DNA from: Bog-257 sp963846715
Lineage (GTDB): Bacteria > Acidobacteriota > Terriglobia > Terriglobales > Acidobacteriaceae
Direction of reading: 5' to 3'
NCBI GenBank assembly: GCA_963846715.1
Contig: CAWJXA010000001.1
Coordinates: 727,766-791,765 of the forward strand
DNA length: 64,000 nucleotides
Part shown: positions 17,938 through 26,241 of the stretch, piece by piece
Position numbering within the stretch: position 1 is the first letter of the stretch
Layout: the number at the start of each line of letters is the position of its first letter
Made by a program: the position numbers and the translations under genes
Notes under the pieces: generated by a model
What the model was told of the DNA's origin: nothing
The model's input: only the letters and a program-made list of their open reading frames with translations
The model's database searches: none

Positions 17938-19026
17938 TCAGCGTCTGGAGAGTGGATCCTCGGGTCCGACAATCCCTATACCCGCCAAGGCTATGTTGTC
18001 GCGCCCCCCTTGCTTCACCTGGTACATCATTTCATCTGCGCGTTGCACAAGAGCTTCTGGCGACCCCGCGTCCAGAGGGAAACTCGCGATACCGATACTG
18101 GCTTGGAGAAACAGCGAAACGGTCTCACTTGCGATCCACCGTCTGGAGTGAAAAACCGACATCAAGCGGCGCGCCACCAAGAGAGCTGCATCTTTGGAAG
18201 TTTGGGGCAATAGCACGGCGAATTCGTCGCCGCCATAGCGAAAGGCGGCGTCGACCAGGCGAAGATTCTCGCGGAGAGCCTGCCCAACTTGCCCCAGAAG
18301 CTTACTGCCTACCAGGTGTCCGTACTCGTCATTCACGTGCTTGAAGTAGTCAAGATCGAGAAACAGCAGGCTGAACTCGTAGCCGAAGCGGTGGGAGCGG
18401 TGGACTTCTTCCGATAGGGCCGTGAATAAGCGCCGCGCATTGTACAGCCCCGTACAGTCGTCCGTGATGCTGAGCTCCTGGATGCGCTGGACGGCACGGG
18501 CGTTCTCGATGGCAATGGCTGCGTAATCGGCCAAGGAGCGCAACAGCATCTCATGGCGGGCATAGACCTGCATGTCAATATTCATCATTTCGATGATGCC
18601 CAAGACTTTGCCGCCGGTCCGCACGGGCATGCAAACTACGGAACAGCCGTCGATAGAAATAACCTCCGTGCCAGTATGTTGAATGCGCTCGTCCTGGGCC
18701 ACATTTGGGACCACGATCGGCTCCCCATGGTTGATCACCCAGCGGGCCAGAGTTTCGCCCGATGCCAGTTGCAGAGCGTTCAAGTTCTCGCAACCCTTCC
18801 CCACCGCGGCCGCATAATAGAGCTCGTCTGTCGCTTCATCCAGCATCAACAGGGACCAAGTCGCCGGCTCAAAATAAGCGGCCATTTTCTCCATGATGGT
18901 TTGCAGGATGGCGTCGAGATCGAGAGACGAGGTTAGAGCTTTGGCTACGTCGTGGAAGATCTTCAGCTCGTAAAACTGCCGATCGTTGTCTGTGGCTGGA
19001 AGCGACATGCATGAACCTGGCGCCAA
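17938..19026 (-). CDS. GAF-GGDEF diguanylate cyclase
   Basis: Soluble cyclic-di-GMP synthase of 362 residues. A GAF sensor domain spans about residues 30-180, with EPIVVPNVAQDERIQHTGTE-type features and a Cys-containing region. The GGDEF domain spans about 195-350, with the intact active loop RYGGDEFAVLLP. RLVD lies just before it in the RxxDxxxRxGGDEF arrangement, which marks a functional inhibitory I-site. No transmembrane segment is seen. The GAF ligand is unknown. The start could be ATG 19026 or the Met five residues in. Confidence 0.92.
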   Translation of the reverse strand: MAPGSCMSLPATDNDRQFYELKIFHDVAKALTSSLDLDAILQTIMEKMAAYFEPATWSLLMLDEATDELYYAAAVGKGCENLNALQLASGETLARWVINHGEPIVVPNVAQDERIQHTGTEVISIDGCSVVCMPVRTGGKVLGIIEMMNIDMQVYARHEMLLRSLADYAAIAIENARAVQRIQELSITDDCTGLYNARRLFTALSEEVHRSHRFGYEFSLLFLDLDYFKHVNDEYGHLVGSKLLGQVGQALRENLRLVDAAFRYGGDEFAVLLPQTSKDAALLVARRLMSVFHSRRWIASETVSLFLQASIGIASFPLDAGSPEALVQRADEMMYQVKQGGRDNIALAGIGIVGPEDPLSRR

Positions 19027-19281
19027 TCCCGTCTGCCCTTCGAAAAAGCAAACCGAGCCCGGCGGCCCTCCGCTCCAGAAGGTTCAGGCCGAGATAGACG
19101 CCCGCCTGTCGCTTATCTTACCGGAAAGCGGAGGTCGTTCGTAACCGGTTATTTTTAGAGAGGCGGCCTGCGATACCTGTGGACGGGGGCCAGTTTGACA
19201 GTGCCGGTACCACTTTCTATGATCGGCGAAGGCACCTGGTAGATGGAATTGCGCGAATCGTTGGAACAGACCGAGGCTGAG

Positions 19282-20265
19282 ATGGGCACATTCGGCGAGC
19301 GGTTGCGTCGCGAGCGAGAAATGAGAGATATCTCTCTCGATGATATCTCCGCAAACACCAAGATTGGGACTCGCCTGCTCCGCGCCTTGGAAGAGGAACA
19401 ATTTGATCAACTCCCAGGCGGCATCTTCAACAAGGGTTATGTCCGCGCCTATGCCAAGTATGTTGGCATTGACGAGGAGCAAGCGGTCGCAGACTACCTT
19501 CAGGCGGCACAGCAGAGTCCAAACGAGGTGCACCCCGTCGGGCAATATCCGTCGAGCCGAGTAGAGAATGCTACTCTCTGGCCGGCGGTTGAACCCCCGC
19601 AATCGCGATTTCCCATCGTTCCGGTCCTCATCGTTCTGGCACTCATTGCGGGAATCGCGGGGGGCTGGCGCATTTACCGGCAGCGTCAGGTCGATCGGGT
19701 TGCCGCGACTGGGCAGGCATCCAGCCAAGCACCCAAGCATTCTGGAGCCGAGACGAGCAGCACTCCAGCCGAATCCTCCACTCAATCCACTTCTGACGCA
19801 ACGAAGAATGGGCAAGTAACAGGCGCAACCGGAAGTTCGGCTGAACCAAGAGCCGTCGCAGGCAATCGGAACGGAGTTGCTGGCGCCAATGAGAATGTCG
19901 GTCCCGGACCGAATCCCACTAAGGATTTGAGTCAGCAAGGCACTCCTCAGAGTGCCGCAGGAAGCGCCACTGCACAGAACGTTGGCGCGCCTGAGGGCGT
20001 ACCATTTGAACTAACTGTTCGCGCCAAGGACCGGGCTTGGGTGTCCATCAAGTCGGACGGGAAGTTTGTGGTCCGCGGCATTATCAAACCTCCGGACGTG
20101 AAAATCATCCACGCCACCAACCAACTTGTGTTTTGGACGGGCAATGCAGGTGACGTAGACGTGTCCTTCAACGGAAAAAATGTTCCGGTCAGCGGTGGCG
20201 ATAACGACGAGCGGGTGCTCGTCTTCAACTCGCATGGACTGTTGCCGCAGTCGGCATCCCAATGA
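19282..20265 (+). CDS. rodZ: RodZ-like HTH/DUF4115 membrane protein
   Basis: Cell-shape protein that links MreB to the membrane in rod-shaped bacteria. A cytoplasmic Xre-type HTH comes first (FGERLRREREMRDISLDDIS, then LPGGIFNKGYVRAYAKYVG). One transmembrane helix follows (FPIVPVLIVLALIAGIAGGW core IVPVLIVLALIAG) at about residue 115-135. A Ser/Ala/Pro-rich periplasmic linker comes next. The C-terminal DUF4115 domain has VRAKDRAWVSIKSDGKFV. The start MGTFGERL at 19282 is chosen over 19243 by family alignment from memory. It overlaps kdsD by 4 bases. Confidence 0.87.
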   Translation: MGTFGERLRREREMRDISLDDISANTKIGTRLLRALEEEQFDQLPGGIFNKGYVRAYAKYVGIDEEQAVADYLQAAQQSPNEVHPVGQYPSSRVENATLWPAVEPPQSRFPIVPVLIVLALIAGIAGGWRIYRQRQVDRVAATGQASSQAPKHSGAETSSTPAESSTQSTSDATKNGQVTGATGSSAEPRAVAGNRNGVAGANENVGPGPNPTKDLSQQGTPQSAAGSATAQNVGAPEGVPFELTVRAKDRAWVSIKSDGKFVVRGIIKPPDVKIIHATNQLVFWTGNAGDVDVSFNGKNVPVSGGDNDERVLVFNSHGLLPQSASQ

Positions 20266-21296
20266 CGCGACCCGGCAGTCTGCCTTCATCCAAGAACACC
20301 ACAAAGAACATTGGCGAAAGTGTAGTGCGCATCGAGGCCGAAGCCCTACGCGCACTGGCGGACCGTCTGGCCGGACCAATGTTGGCGGACTTTGAACGAT
20401 CTGTGGAGTTGCTCTACTGCTGTGCGGGCCGCGTCGTCGTCACTGGCATGGGAAAAAGCGGCCTGATTGCGCGCAAAATCGCGGCTACCCTCACCTCCAC
20501 CGGAAGTCCTGCTCTATTCCTTCATCCTGCGGAGGCGCTGCACGGTGACCTCGGGATGGTAGTTCGCGGGGATGTGGTTCTGGCGCTCTCCGCCAGCGGC
20601 GAAACCGCCGAAATTCTGCAGCTGCTGGCCCCTGTGAAGCGGCTTGGCATTCCCCTCATCACCATGACTTGTGATGAAATTCCGCCTACTTCTGCAAGGG
20701 CGGCAAACTTGTCGACCCTGGCGCAAGCCGCCGACATCGCATTGGACTGCTCGGTCGCGCACGAGGCCTGCTCTCTTGGACTGGCGCCAACAGCCTCGAC
20801 CACGACCATGCTCGCCTTGGGCGATGCGTTAGCGGTTGCACTTTCGCAGCGCCGCGGATTTAAGGAGGAGGACTTCGCCGATCTGCATCCTGGGGGCAAG
20901 CTCGGAAAGCGATTCCTCCGGGTGTCGGCATTTATGCACATAGGCGATGCGTTGCCGCAGGTGAAACCGGACACCACTTTGAGCGACGTGATTTACGAAA
21001 TGTCACGTAAGGGTTTGGGAATGACGACTGTGGTTAACGGCAGGAAGCTCGTCGGGCTGATCAGCGATGGGGACCTGCGTCGCCTTCTGGAACGGCATGG
21101 CAAGCAAGTTTTCGATCTCTCAGCCGGCGAGTGTATGACTCGCGCGCCCCGTACCATCGGCCCTGAAGTGTTCGCGATTGCCGCGCTCGACATCATGGAA
21201 CAAAAGAAGATCACTTCCCTTCCCGTGGTGGACGGCGATGGCCATCTCCTGGGAGTGCTGCACCTGCACGACTTGTGGGGAACGCAAATGTTGTAA
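20262..21296 (+). CDS. kdsD: arabinose-5-phosphate isomerase KdsD/KpsF
   Basis: Makes D-arabinose 5-phosphate from ribulose 5-phosphate, the precursor of Kdo in LPS. The N-terminal SIS domain has GMGKSGLIARKIAATLTSTG (core GMGKSGLIARKIA), HGDLGMV and LSASGETAEI. LGDALAVALSQRRGF and FADLHPGGKLGKRF are KpsF signatures. Two CBS domains fill the C-terminal third. At 344 residues it has the normal length. The ATG overlaps the rodZ stop (ATGA), so an envelope-biogenesis operon is likely. It confirms a Gram-negative LPS-bearing host. Confidence 0.94.
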   Translation: MTRPGSLPSSKNTTKNIGESVVRIEAEALRALADRLAGPMLADFERSVELLYCCAGRVVVTGMGKSGLIARKIAATLTSTGSPALFLHPAEALHGDLGMVVRGDVVLALSASGETAEILQLLAPVKRLGIPLITMTCDEIPPTSARAANLSTLAQAADIALDCSVAHEACSLGLAPTASTTTMLALGDALAVALSQRRGFKEEDFADLHPGGKLGKRFLRVSAFMHIGDALPQVKPDTTLSDVIYEMSRKGLGMTTVVNGRKLVGLISDGDLRRLLERHGKQVFDLSAGECMTRAPRTIGPEVFAIAALDIMEQKKITSLPVVDGDGHLLGVLHLHDLWGTQML

Positions 21297-21418
21297 AGGA
21301 AGTATTCGGCACTCAGCATTCAGCCCTCAGCCCAAAAACACGGGGAAGCACGTAGGTCGACGCCTCATCCAACTTCTGCTCAATTCTTCCGATTACAGCG
21401 CGCTATACTCGCTTGCCT

Positions 21419-22555
21419 ATGAATCGGCGCTCCGCTTTAAAGGCTCTCGGACTGCTGGCTGGGACGGCTGCGCTGGAGGGTTGCGCTGCCAGACATATTT
21501 CCCAGTGTGTTACTCCGCCTCCCGCAGCGTCACAGCTACTTAAGCTCCCGAAAGTAAACGTTCAAGCAGACCGCGAGATAAGGACCGTAGTTGGGCTGCG
21601 GCCATTTCGTCCTTCGGGATTTGTGGTGCGCGCGCAAAAGCTCGACGACAAGCTGGTGGTGCATAACTACGGGCACGGCGGAGGTGGAGTAACGCTCTCC
21701 TGGGGAACCGGCGAACTCGCCTGCCGCGAAGTTGATCGCACCAGCGAGAAGAACATAGCAGTCCTGGGATGCGGCGCCGTCGGCCTGGCTACCGCGCGAT
21801 TACTACAGGAGCGTGGATGCACCGTAACCATCTACGCCAAGGATCTTCCTCCTCACACCACCTCTAACATTGCCGGCGCTCAGTGGTTCCCCGTCACGGT
21901 TTTTCACAGGGGCCAGCAGTCGCCTGATTTCATGGCGCAGTTTGTAGAGGCAGCACACTTCGCCAATGCGCGTTACCAGGTCATGGTGGGGCCGCGATAC
22001 GGAATTCGCTGGCTGCCGAATTACGTAATGAGCGAGACGCCGATACCGAACGGCGGCCTGCTTAGCCTCGATAGCCCCATTCGCGATCTGGTGGTCGAGA
22101 TGCGGGATTTGTCGCCTGCCGAAAATCCATTCCCATTCCCCGCGGTTCGCCAGTTCCAGACGATGATGATCGAGCCGAATACGTACTTGCCGGCAATGAT
22201 GGAAGACTTCCGCATTGCGGGCGGGCAGATTCAGGTCCGTGAATTCGCAAGCATTGCCGAGCTGCAAGAGTTGCCTCAGCAGGTCATTGTGAACTGCACC
22301 GGCTTGGGAGCCAAGATGCTGTTCGGAGATGATGAGCTGACGCCGGTAAAGGGACAGCTGACCATTCTGTTGCCCCAGCCGGAAATTCAATATTGCACGT
22401 TACCGCCGGATCTATACATGTTCCCGCGCAGCGACGGCATTTTGCTGGGGGGCACGCACCAGGCCGGGGTGTGGTCGCTTGATCCTGACCTTCAAGCCAA
22501 GGCGCAAATCCTTTCCGAGCACGCGCGCATATTCCGTGAAATGCGTTCTGGGTGA
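21419..22555 (+). CDS. D-amino-acid-oxidase-like FAD lipoprotein, circularly permuted
   Basis: Flavoprotein of 378 residues. A Tat-like lipoprotein signal (MNRRSALKALGLLAG, Cys at 22) precedes VVGLRPFRPSG at 57-67 and HNYGHGGGGVTLSWG at 82-96. In D-amino acid and D-aspartate oxidases these two motifs are the last ones, near the C-terminus. The FAD dinucleotide loop AVLGCGAVGLATARLL comes after them at 114-129. TTSNIAGAQWFPV, VNCTGLGAKMLFGD and PVKGQLTILLP then follow in normal order. The protein ends where the canonical fold would continue into the displaced segment. This is a circular permutation of the family. The substrate is presumably a D-amino acid or a related amine, which is inference. 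Confidence 0.8.
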   Translation: MNRRSALKALGLLAGTAALEGCAARHISQCVTPPPAASQLLKLPKVNVQADREIRTVVGLRPFRPSGFVVRAQKLDDKLVVHNYGHGGGGVTLSWGTGELACREVDRTSEKNIAVLGCGAVGLATARLLQERGCTVTIYAKDLPPHTTSNIAGAQWFPVTVFHRGQQSPDFMAQFVEAAHFANARYQVMVGPRYGIRWLPNYVMSETPIPNGGLLSLDSPIRDLVVEMRDLSPAENPFPFPAVRQFQTMMIEPNTYLPAMMEDFRIAGGQIQVREFASIAELQELPQQVIVNCTGLGAKMLFGDDELTPVKGQLTILLPQPEIQYCTLPPDLYMFPRSDGILLGGTHQAGVWSLDPDLQAKAQILSEHARIFREMRSG

Positions 22556-22566
22556 GAAATAGACGG

Positions 22567-22968
22567 TTACGCGGTTTCCACAAATCCCATAACCACCTCG
22601 CGCTCCCGTGGCCCGTCGAGCTCGACCAGAACAACCCGCTGCCACGTACCTAGTAGCAGCAGACCGCGATCCAACATCAGGGCCAGTGAAGTCCCAATGA
22701 GTGTGGACAGGATGTGGTCGGGTACGTGTGCTGGGTTATGGGGATGGCGATATTGGAGCTTGGGAATGATGTGCTCGAAGGCGTCGAGCATGTCGAGATC
22801 GGTTCCGGGGTCGAGATCGGCTGTGGTTAGCGCGGCCGTCGTGTGCAGCACACTCAGCAGACAGACCCCGGTCTTGTCGCCATACTGCTTCCATAGAAGG
22901 CCTTCTAGTTGCTGGGTGATGTCTACAATCTCGCGCTTCTTATGGGTCTTGATCGTCAGCCGATGCAT
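22567..22968 (-). CDS. yjbQ: YjbQ/UPF0047 family protein
   Basis: Small trimeric beta-rich protein of 133 residues when started at ATG 22968. HHTAALTTADLDPGTDLDM-type sequence is present as LHTTAALTTADLDPG, with HPHNPAHVPDHILSTLIG and LGTWQRVVLVELDGPRERE as the family signatures. Some homologues show weak thiamine-phosphate synthase activity, and the true role is unsettled. The frame extends 34 codons further upstream, but MHRLTIKTHKKREI is the family start. It is convergent with the oxidase gene and follows galM by 8 bases in the same direction, so it may share its transcript. Confidence 0.87.
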   Translation of the reverse strand: MHRLTIKTHKKREIVDITQQLEGLLWKQYGDKTGVCLLSVLHTTAALTTADLDPGTDLDMLDAFEHIIPKLQYRHPHNPAHVPDHILSTLIGTSLALMLDRGLLLLGTWQRVVLVELDGPREREVVMGFVETA

Positions 22969-22976
22969 GCACTCAC

Positions 22977-24176
22977 CTACTGGGCGGGCGTAAATAACTC
23001 GAGTCGCACCCGCCAGAACACCGATTGTCCGGGATCCAGCAGCACCATACCGGTGTCTATAGTTCCCCAATTCTTGTTGTAAGGATCAGGAAGATTGAAC
23101 TGAGGTTCGATGGCTACGAAATTCTTACCGAGCGGCGCATAGACCTGGATGGACTTGATGCTGGAAGAGAAAGTGGTCAGCCGCAAACCGAACTTCGCTG
23201 CCGGGTCAATGATCTCTGAAACCGTACTATCGTTGGCACCGTGGATGAGGTTGGAGAAATTGTCGTCGAGATATTGCGTGCCCAGCGCACGTCCTCCCGG
23301 CGCGCTGAAGTCATACGGTGTCCCTTTGACCGATACGCGCTGACCGGTAGTGAACGAATCGTCGTAGTTGTTCATGACAGCTCGGGTCTCGCTCGGCAGA
23401 TGCAACCGCACTTGGCTACGATCGCCGCTGGGCAACACAAAATATGGATGCCAGCCGATGCCCATTGGCAACCGGGCGTGCCCGGCATCCCGCACGCTCA
23501 CCAGCATGTTGAAGGCGTCATCTGTCAATCTCATTTCGACTCGGATGTCGCTCTTGGAGAACCAGTGTCCGTCAAAGTCTCCCGCAGGCAACGAGGCGAT
23601 CACGAAAGATTCCTTGTCCCCATTCTCGGAATAAACACTGGCAAACTTCGATTTCAGCAGCAGGCCATGGATGGCGTGCTTTTCCGCGCCCGGGTTGTTG
23701 CCGCTCCAGTTAGCCGCCAAGATAACTTGTTTGCCGGCGACCTCAGCGGTTATGGTTTTGCCATCCGGGGAGACCTTGCCGCGAATGCGATTGGCGAATG
23801 GCAAGAGTATGGCGCCACCCATCTTGAACACTTGATTGCCGAACTGGTCGTCGTCCTTGTCCAGCAACTTCTCCGATTCCGCCAGGGGCGGAGAATTCAG
23901 CAGATTGATTTCTCCCTTTCCCGGAATGTATGCCTTGATCTGCAAGACCGCCATGCCGCGTCCGGGCAGGATAGTAGCTTCGAGAAATTGCGGTTTGCTC
24001 TTATCGGCAGATTTCGGGCGTTGCAGAACCACAACGGGCGCCCCTCCAATTGAGGTGACCTGGGTTGAGTGCTGGGCCGCTGCTTGGCCAGATTCCTCCG
24101 CTGGGATCCATCCACATGTCAGCAGGATGGCTAGAATAAGGCCTAAATATCCAGCTAATCTCTTGGCAGTGTGCAT
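22977..24176 (-). CDS. galM: secreted aldose 1-epimerase
   Basis: Mutarotase-type beta-sandwich of 399 residues with an N-terminal signal peptide (MHTAKRLAGYLGLILAILLT), so it is exported. NRIRGKVSPDGKTI and AIHGLLLK give the GalM N and catalytic His regions. GIGWHPYFVLPSGD carries the second His motif, and FVAIEPQFNLPDPYN the catalytic Glu. ATG 24176 is chosen over a far upstream frame extension because GGTGAGGG lies 7 bases before it and the signal peptide begins there. Periplasmic mutarotases occur in sugar-scavenging bacteria. Confidence 0.87.
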   Translation of the reverse strand: MHTAKRLAGYLGLILAILLTCGWIPAEESGQAAAQHSTQVTSIGGAPVVVLQRPKSADKSKPQFLEATILPGRGMAVLQIKAYIPGKGEINLLNSPPLAESEKLLDKDDDQFGNQVFKMGGAILLPFANRIRGKVSPDGKTITAEVAGKQVILAANWSGNNPGAEKHAIHGLLLKSKFASVYSENGDKESFVIASLPAGDFDGHWFSKSDIRVEMRLTDDAFNMLVSVRDAGHARLPMGIGWHPYFVLPSGDRSQVRLHLPSETRAVMNNYDDSFTTGQRVSVKGTPYDFSAPGGRALGTQYLDDNFSNLIHGANDSTVSEIIDPAAKFGLRLTTFSSSIKSIQVYAPLGKNFVAIEPQFNLPDPYNKNWGTIDTGMVLLDPGQSVFWRVRLELFTPAQ

Positions 24177-24422
24177 CGGTCCCTCACCTTCGCCTGGCGT
24201 GTATGTTTTGCGATGACAGCCAGCCCGCGTATCCTCATTCGGCGCGAGCGTGTGCTGGCAGTCTAACAAAGTGCGCACGCCGCCCGGTTTCCCTGGCTGA
24301 AATTTGACAGGGGGAGCCCCACAGACTAGAGTCCGACTCGCGCCTATTCGCCAAACGACCTCTGTCTTTTGCAGTCCACCATCGACCTTGATTCTAACCA
24401 AACTCTGATTTTGGAGATGAAA

Positions 24423-25880
24423 ATGAACTTGCGCAAATTTCTGCTTGGGGCGATTCTGGCAACACTGGTAGCTGGAACAGTTCCGTCGAGCTGGTGCACT
24501 CAGACCAGCGAATTGAACGGGAAGATAGCAGCACAAGTCCTTTCCCAGACCGCAAATGGCCATTCAACCGAAGCCCTGATTGTGCTAACTGAGCAGGCCG
24601 ATCTCAGTGCGGCCGCAACCCTGAATACCAAGTTGGAAAAAGGCTATTTCGTAGTTAATACTCTGCGCACAGTTGCCAGCCGTACCCAAGGCCCGATCTT
24701 GACTCTGCTGCAGCAACGCGGCATTCCGTTCCAGTCTTTTTATATCGTCAACATGATCAAATTGAGCGGCGATCGCAACCTGATGGAAGAGCTCGCAGCT
24801 CGCGCTGACGTCGCCCGCGTGGATGCGAACCCCACCGTACATAATCCTCTCGCGGTCTCCCAAGGGACAGATTCGACCTTGCAAACCACCGGCGTGGAGT
24901 GGAACGTTCAACGGGTAAAGGCCCCTGATGTCTGGGCGCTGGGTTACCACGGCGAAGGCCGCGTAGTGGCTGGAGCCGATACCGGAGTGCAGTGGGACCA
25001 CCCTGCGCTTAAATCGCACTATCGCGGCTGGGACGGCCACCAGGCCGACCACGACTACAACTGGCACGATGCCACCAGCCAACACTCGCCCACTCCGATC
25101 GACCCGAACAGTCATGGCACCTTTACAGCCAGCGAGATGGTTGGCGACGACGGACTAGGCAATCAAGTGGGCGTAGCGCCGGGTGCGAAGTGGATCGCTT
25201 GCCGCAACATGGATGCCGGAGGCAACGGGAATCCCGCTCAATATTCGGAGTGCTTCGAATTCCTGATTGCGCCTTACCCCATCGGAGGTGACCCGAGCCA
25301 GGGGGATCCCAGCAAGGCGCCGGATTCTATCAACAACTCGTGGACCTGCCCACCCAGCGAAGGCTGCTCTACCAGTACTCTCCAGAGCATTGTTGACGCG
25401 GTACGCGCCGCCGGAATTTTCCCAGCCATGGCTGCCAGCAATTACGGCCCTGACTGCTCCACTATCGAAGAGCCACCTGCCATCTACGCCAGTTCGGTGG
25501 ATGTGGGGGCCCTCGACTCGGCCAACAATATTGCGGGCTTCAGTAGTCGTGGACCGGTGACGGCAGACGGCAGTAACCGCACTAAACCGAATGTGTCGGC
25601 CCCCGGTGTAAATATTCGTGGTGCGGTACCTGGCGGTGGCTATAGCTCTGGTTGGTCGGGAACCTCGATGGCAGCCCCGCACGTAGCTGGCGGTGTGGCT
25701 CTGATATGGCAAGCCAAACCCAACCTCGTTGGGGACATCGACCATACCCAGATGGTCTTTCAGCAAACCGCTCAGCATCTGACTGACAGCCAGGCCTCTG
25801 GGTACTGCCGTGGTCCCAGCTTTTTGCAGGACAATACATTTGGCTATGGCCTTATCAACCTGTTGAGAGCGGTGCAGTAG
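24423..25880 (+). CDS. secreted S8 subtilisin-like protease
   Basis: Exported serine protease of about 485 residues. A signal peptide (LRKFLLGAILATLVAGTVPSS) is followed by an inhibitor-I9-like propeptide. The catalytic triad is complete: Asp in VVAGADTGVQWDHPAL, His in PNSHGTFTASEMVG, and Ser in SGTSMAAPHVAGGVALIWQ. NNSWTCPPSEGCS holds the oxyanion Asn. An extra 40-50 residue insert with Cys pairs lies between His and Ser. ATG 24423 is preferred because GGAG is 7 bases upstream; ATG 24417 is also possible. Divergent from galM. It probably degrades extracellular protein. Confidence 0.92.
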   Translation: MNLRKFLLGAILATLVAGTVPSSWCTQTSELNGKIAAQVLSQTANGHSTEALIVLTEQADLSAAATLNTKLEKGYFVVNTLRTVASRTQGPILTLLQQRGIPFQSFYIVNMIKLSGDRNLMEELAARADVARVDANPTVHNPLAVSQGTDSTLQTTGVEWNVQRVKAPDVWALGYHGEGRVVAGADTGVQWDHPALKSHYRGWDGHQADHDYNWHDATSQHSPTPIDPNSHGTFTASEMVGDDGLGNQVGVAPGAKWIACRNMDAGGNGNPAQYSECFEFLIAPYPIGGDPSQGDPSKAPDSINNSWTCPPSEGCSTSTLQSIVDAVRAAGIFPAMAASNYGPDCSTIEEPPAIYASSVDVGALDSANNIAGFSSRGPVTADGSNRTKPNVSAPGVNIRGAVPGGGYSSGWSGTSMAAPHVAGGVALIWQAKPNLVGDIDHTQMVFQQTAQHLTDSQASGYCRGPSFLQDNTFGYGLINLLRAVQ

Positions 25881-26132
25881 AGATTCACAACCGCCAATCA
25901 GCACTCGGCGCGGCTCCGCATAACGTGGGGCCGCGTTGTATTCGTCTACACCGTCTGAGGAGAGCAAACTGGTTTCCTGCCGAAATCCCGTCGCCAGACC
26001 GTACAAATCGAGTGAAAACGAACCACCCTCCCGCCCAATGCCCGTACGATTCACATTCGTAACCAACCAGCCAGACGTGTGATGCCGCTTATGAGCATTC
26101 GATTGACACAGATACGGGCGTAGGGACGCGTT
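25881..26132. other. intergenic region after subtilase
   Basis: No gene is recognised. A hairpin CGCGGC/GCCGCG at 25909-25935 follows the subtilase stop and could slow or end transcription, although its T-run is poor. A TTGACA at 26103 lies about 30 bases upstream of the RND leader hairpins, but no convincing -10 box was found. Confidence 0.4.
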
Positions 26133-26172
26133 TGCCACTGGCAAATTTACCAGTGGCATTCCGCCACTTTTT
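26133..26172 (+). promoter_or_regulatory. overlapping hairpins (attenuator-like) ahead of the RND operon
   Basis: TGCCACTGG (26133-26141) pairs perfectly with CCAGTGGCA (26150-26158). The right arm also forms AGTGGC (26152-26157) with GCCACT (26163-26168), which is followed by TTTTT. Only one of the two hairpins can form at a time, and the second looks like an intrinsic terminator. It lies 70 bases upstream of the efflux adaptor start. The layout fits attenuation. The hairpin could instead be only the end signal of an upstream transcript. Confidence 0.5.
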
Positions 26173-26241
26173 CAGCTAAAAAGACAAGTGCCTTCAAACT
26201 CAAAGAGTTCAGTCCGCCTAATGACGCCCAGGAGTGTCTCG

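Noticed and set aside
19084..19938. 284-codon minus-strand open frame opposite rodZ
   Set aside because: It is antisense to the HTH and membrane segment of rodZ and has no domain.
25155..26159. 334-codon minus-strand open frame over the subtilase end and the following gap
   Set aside because: Most of it is antisense to the catalytic part of the subtilase, and its sequence is low in conserved pattern.
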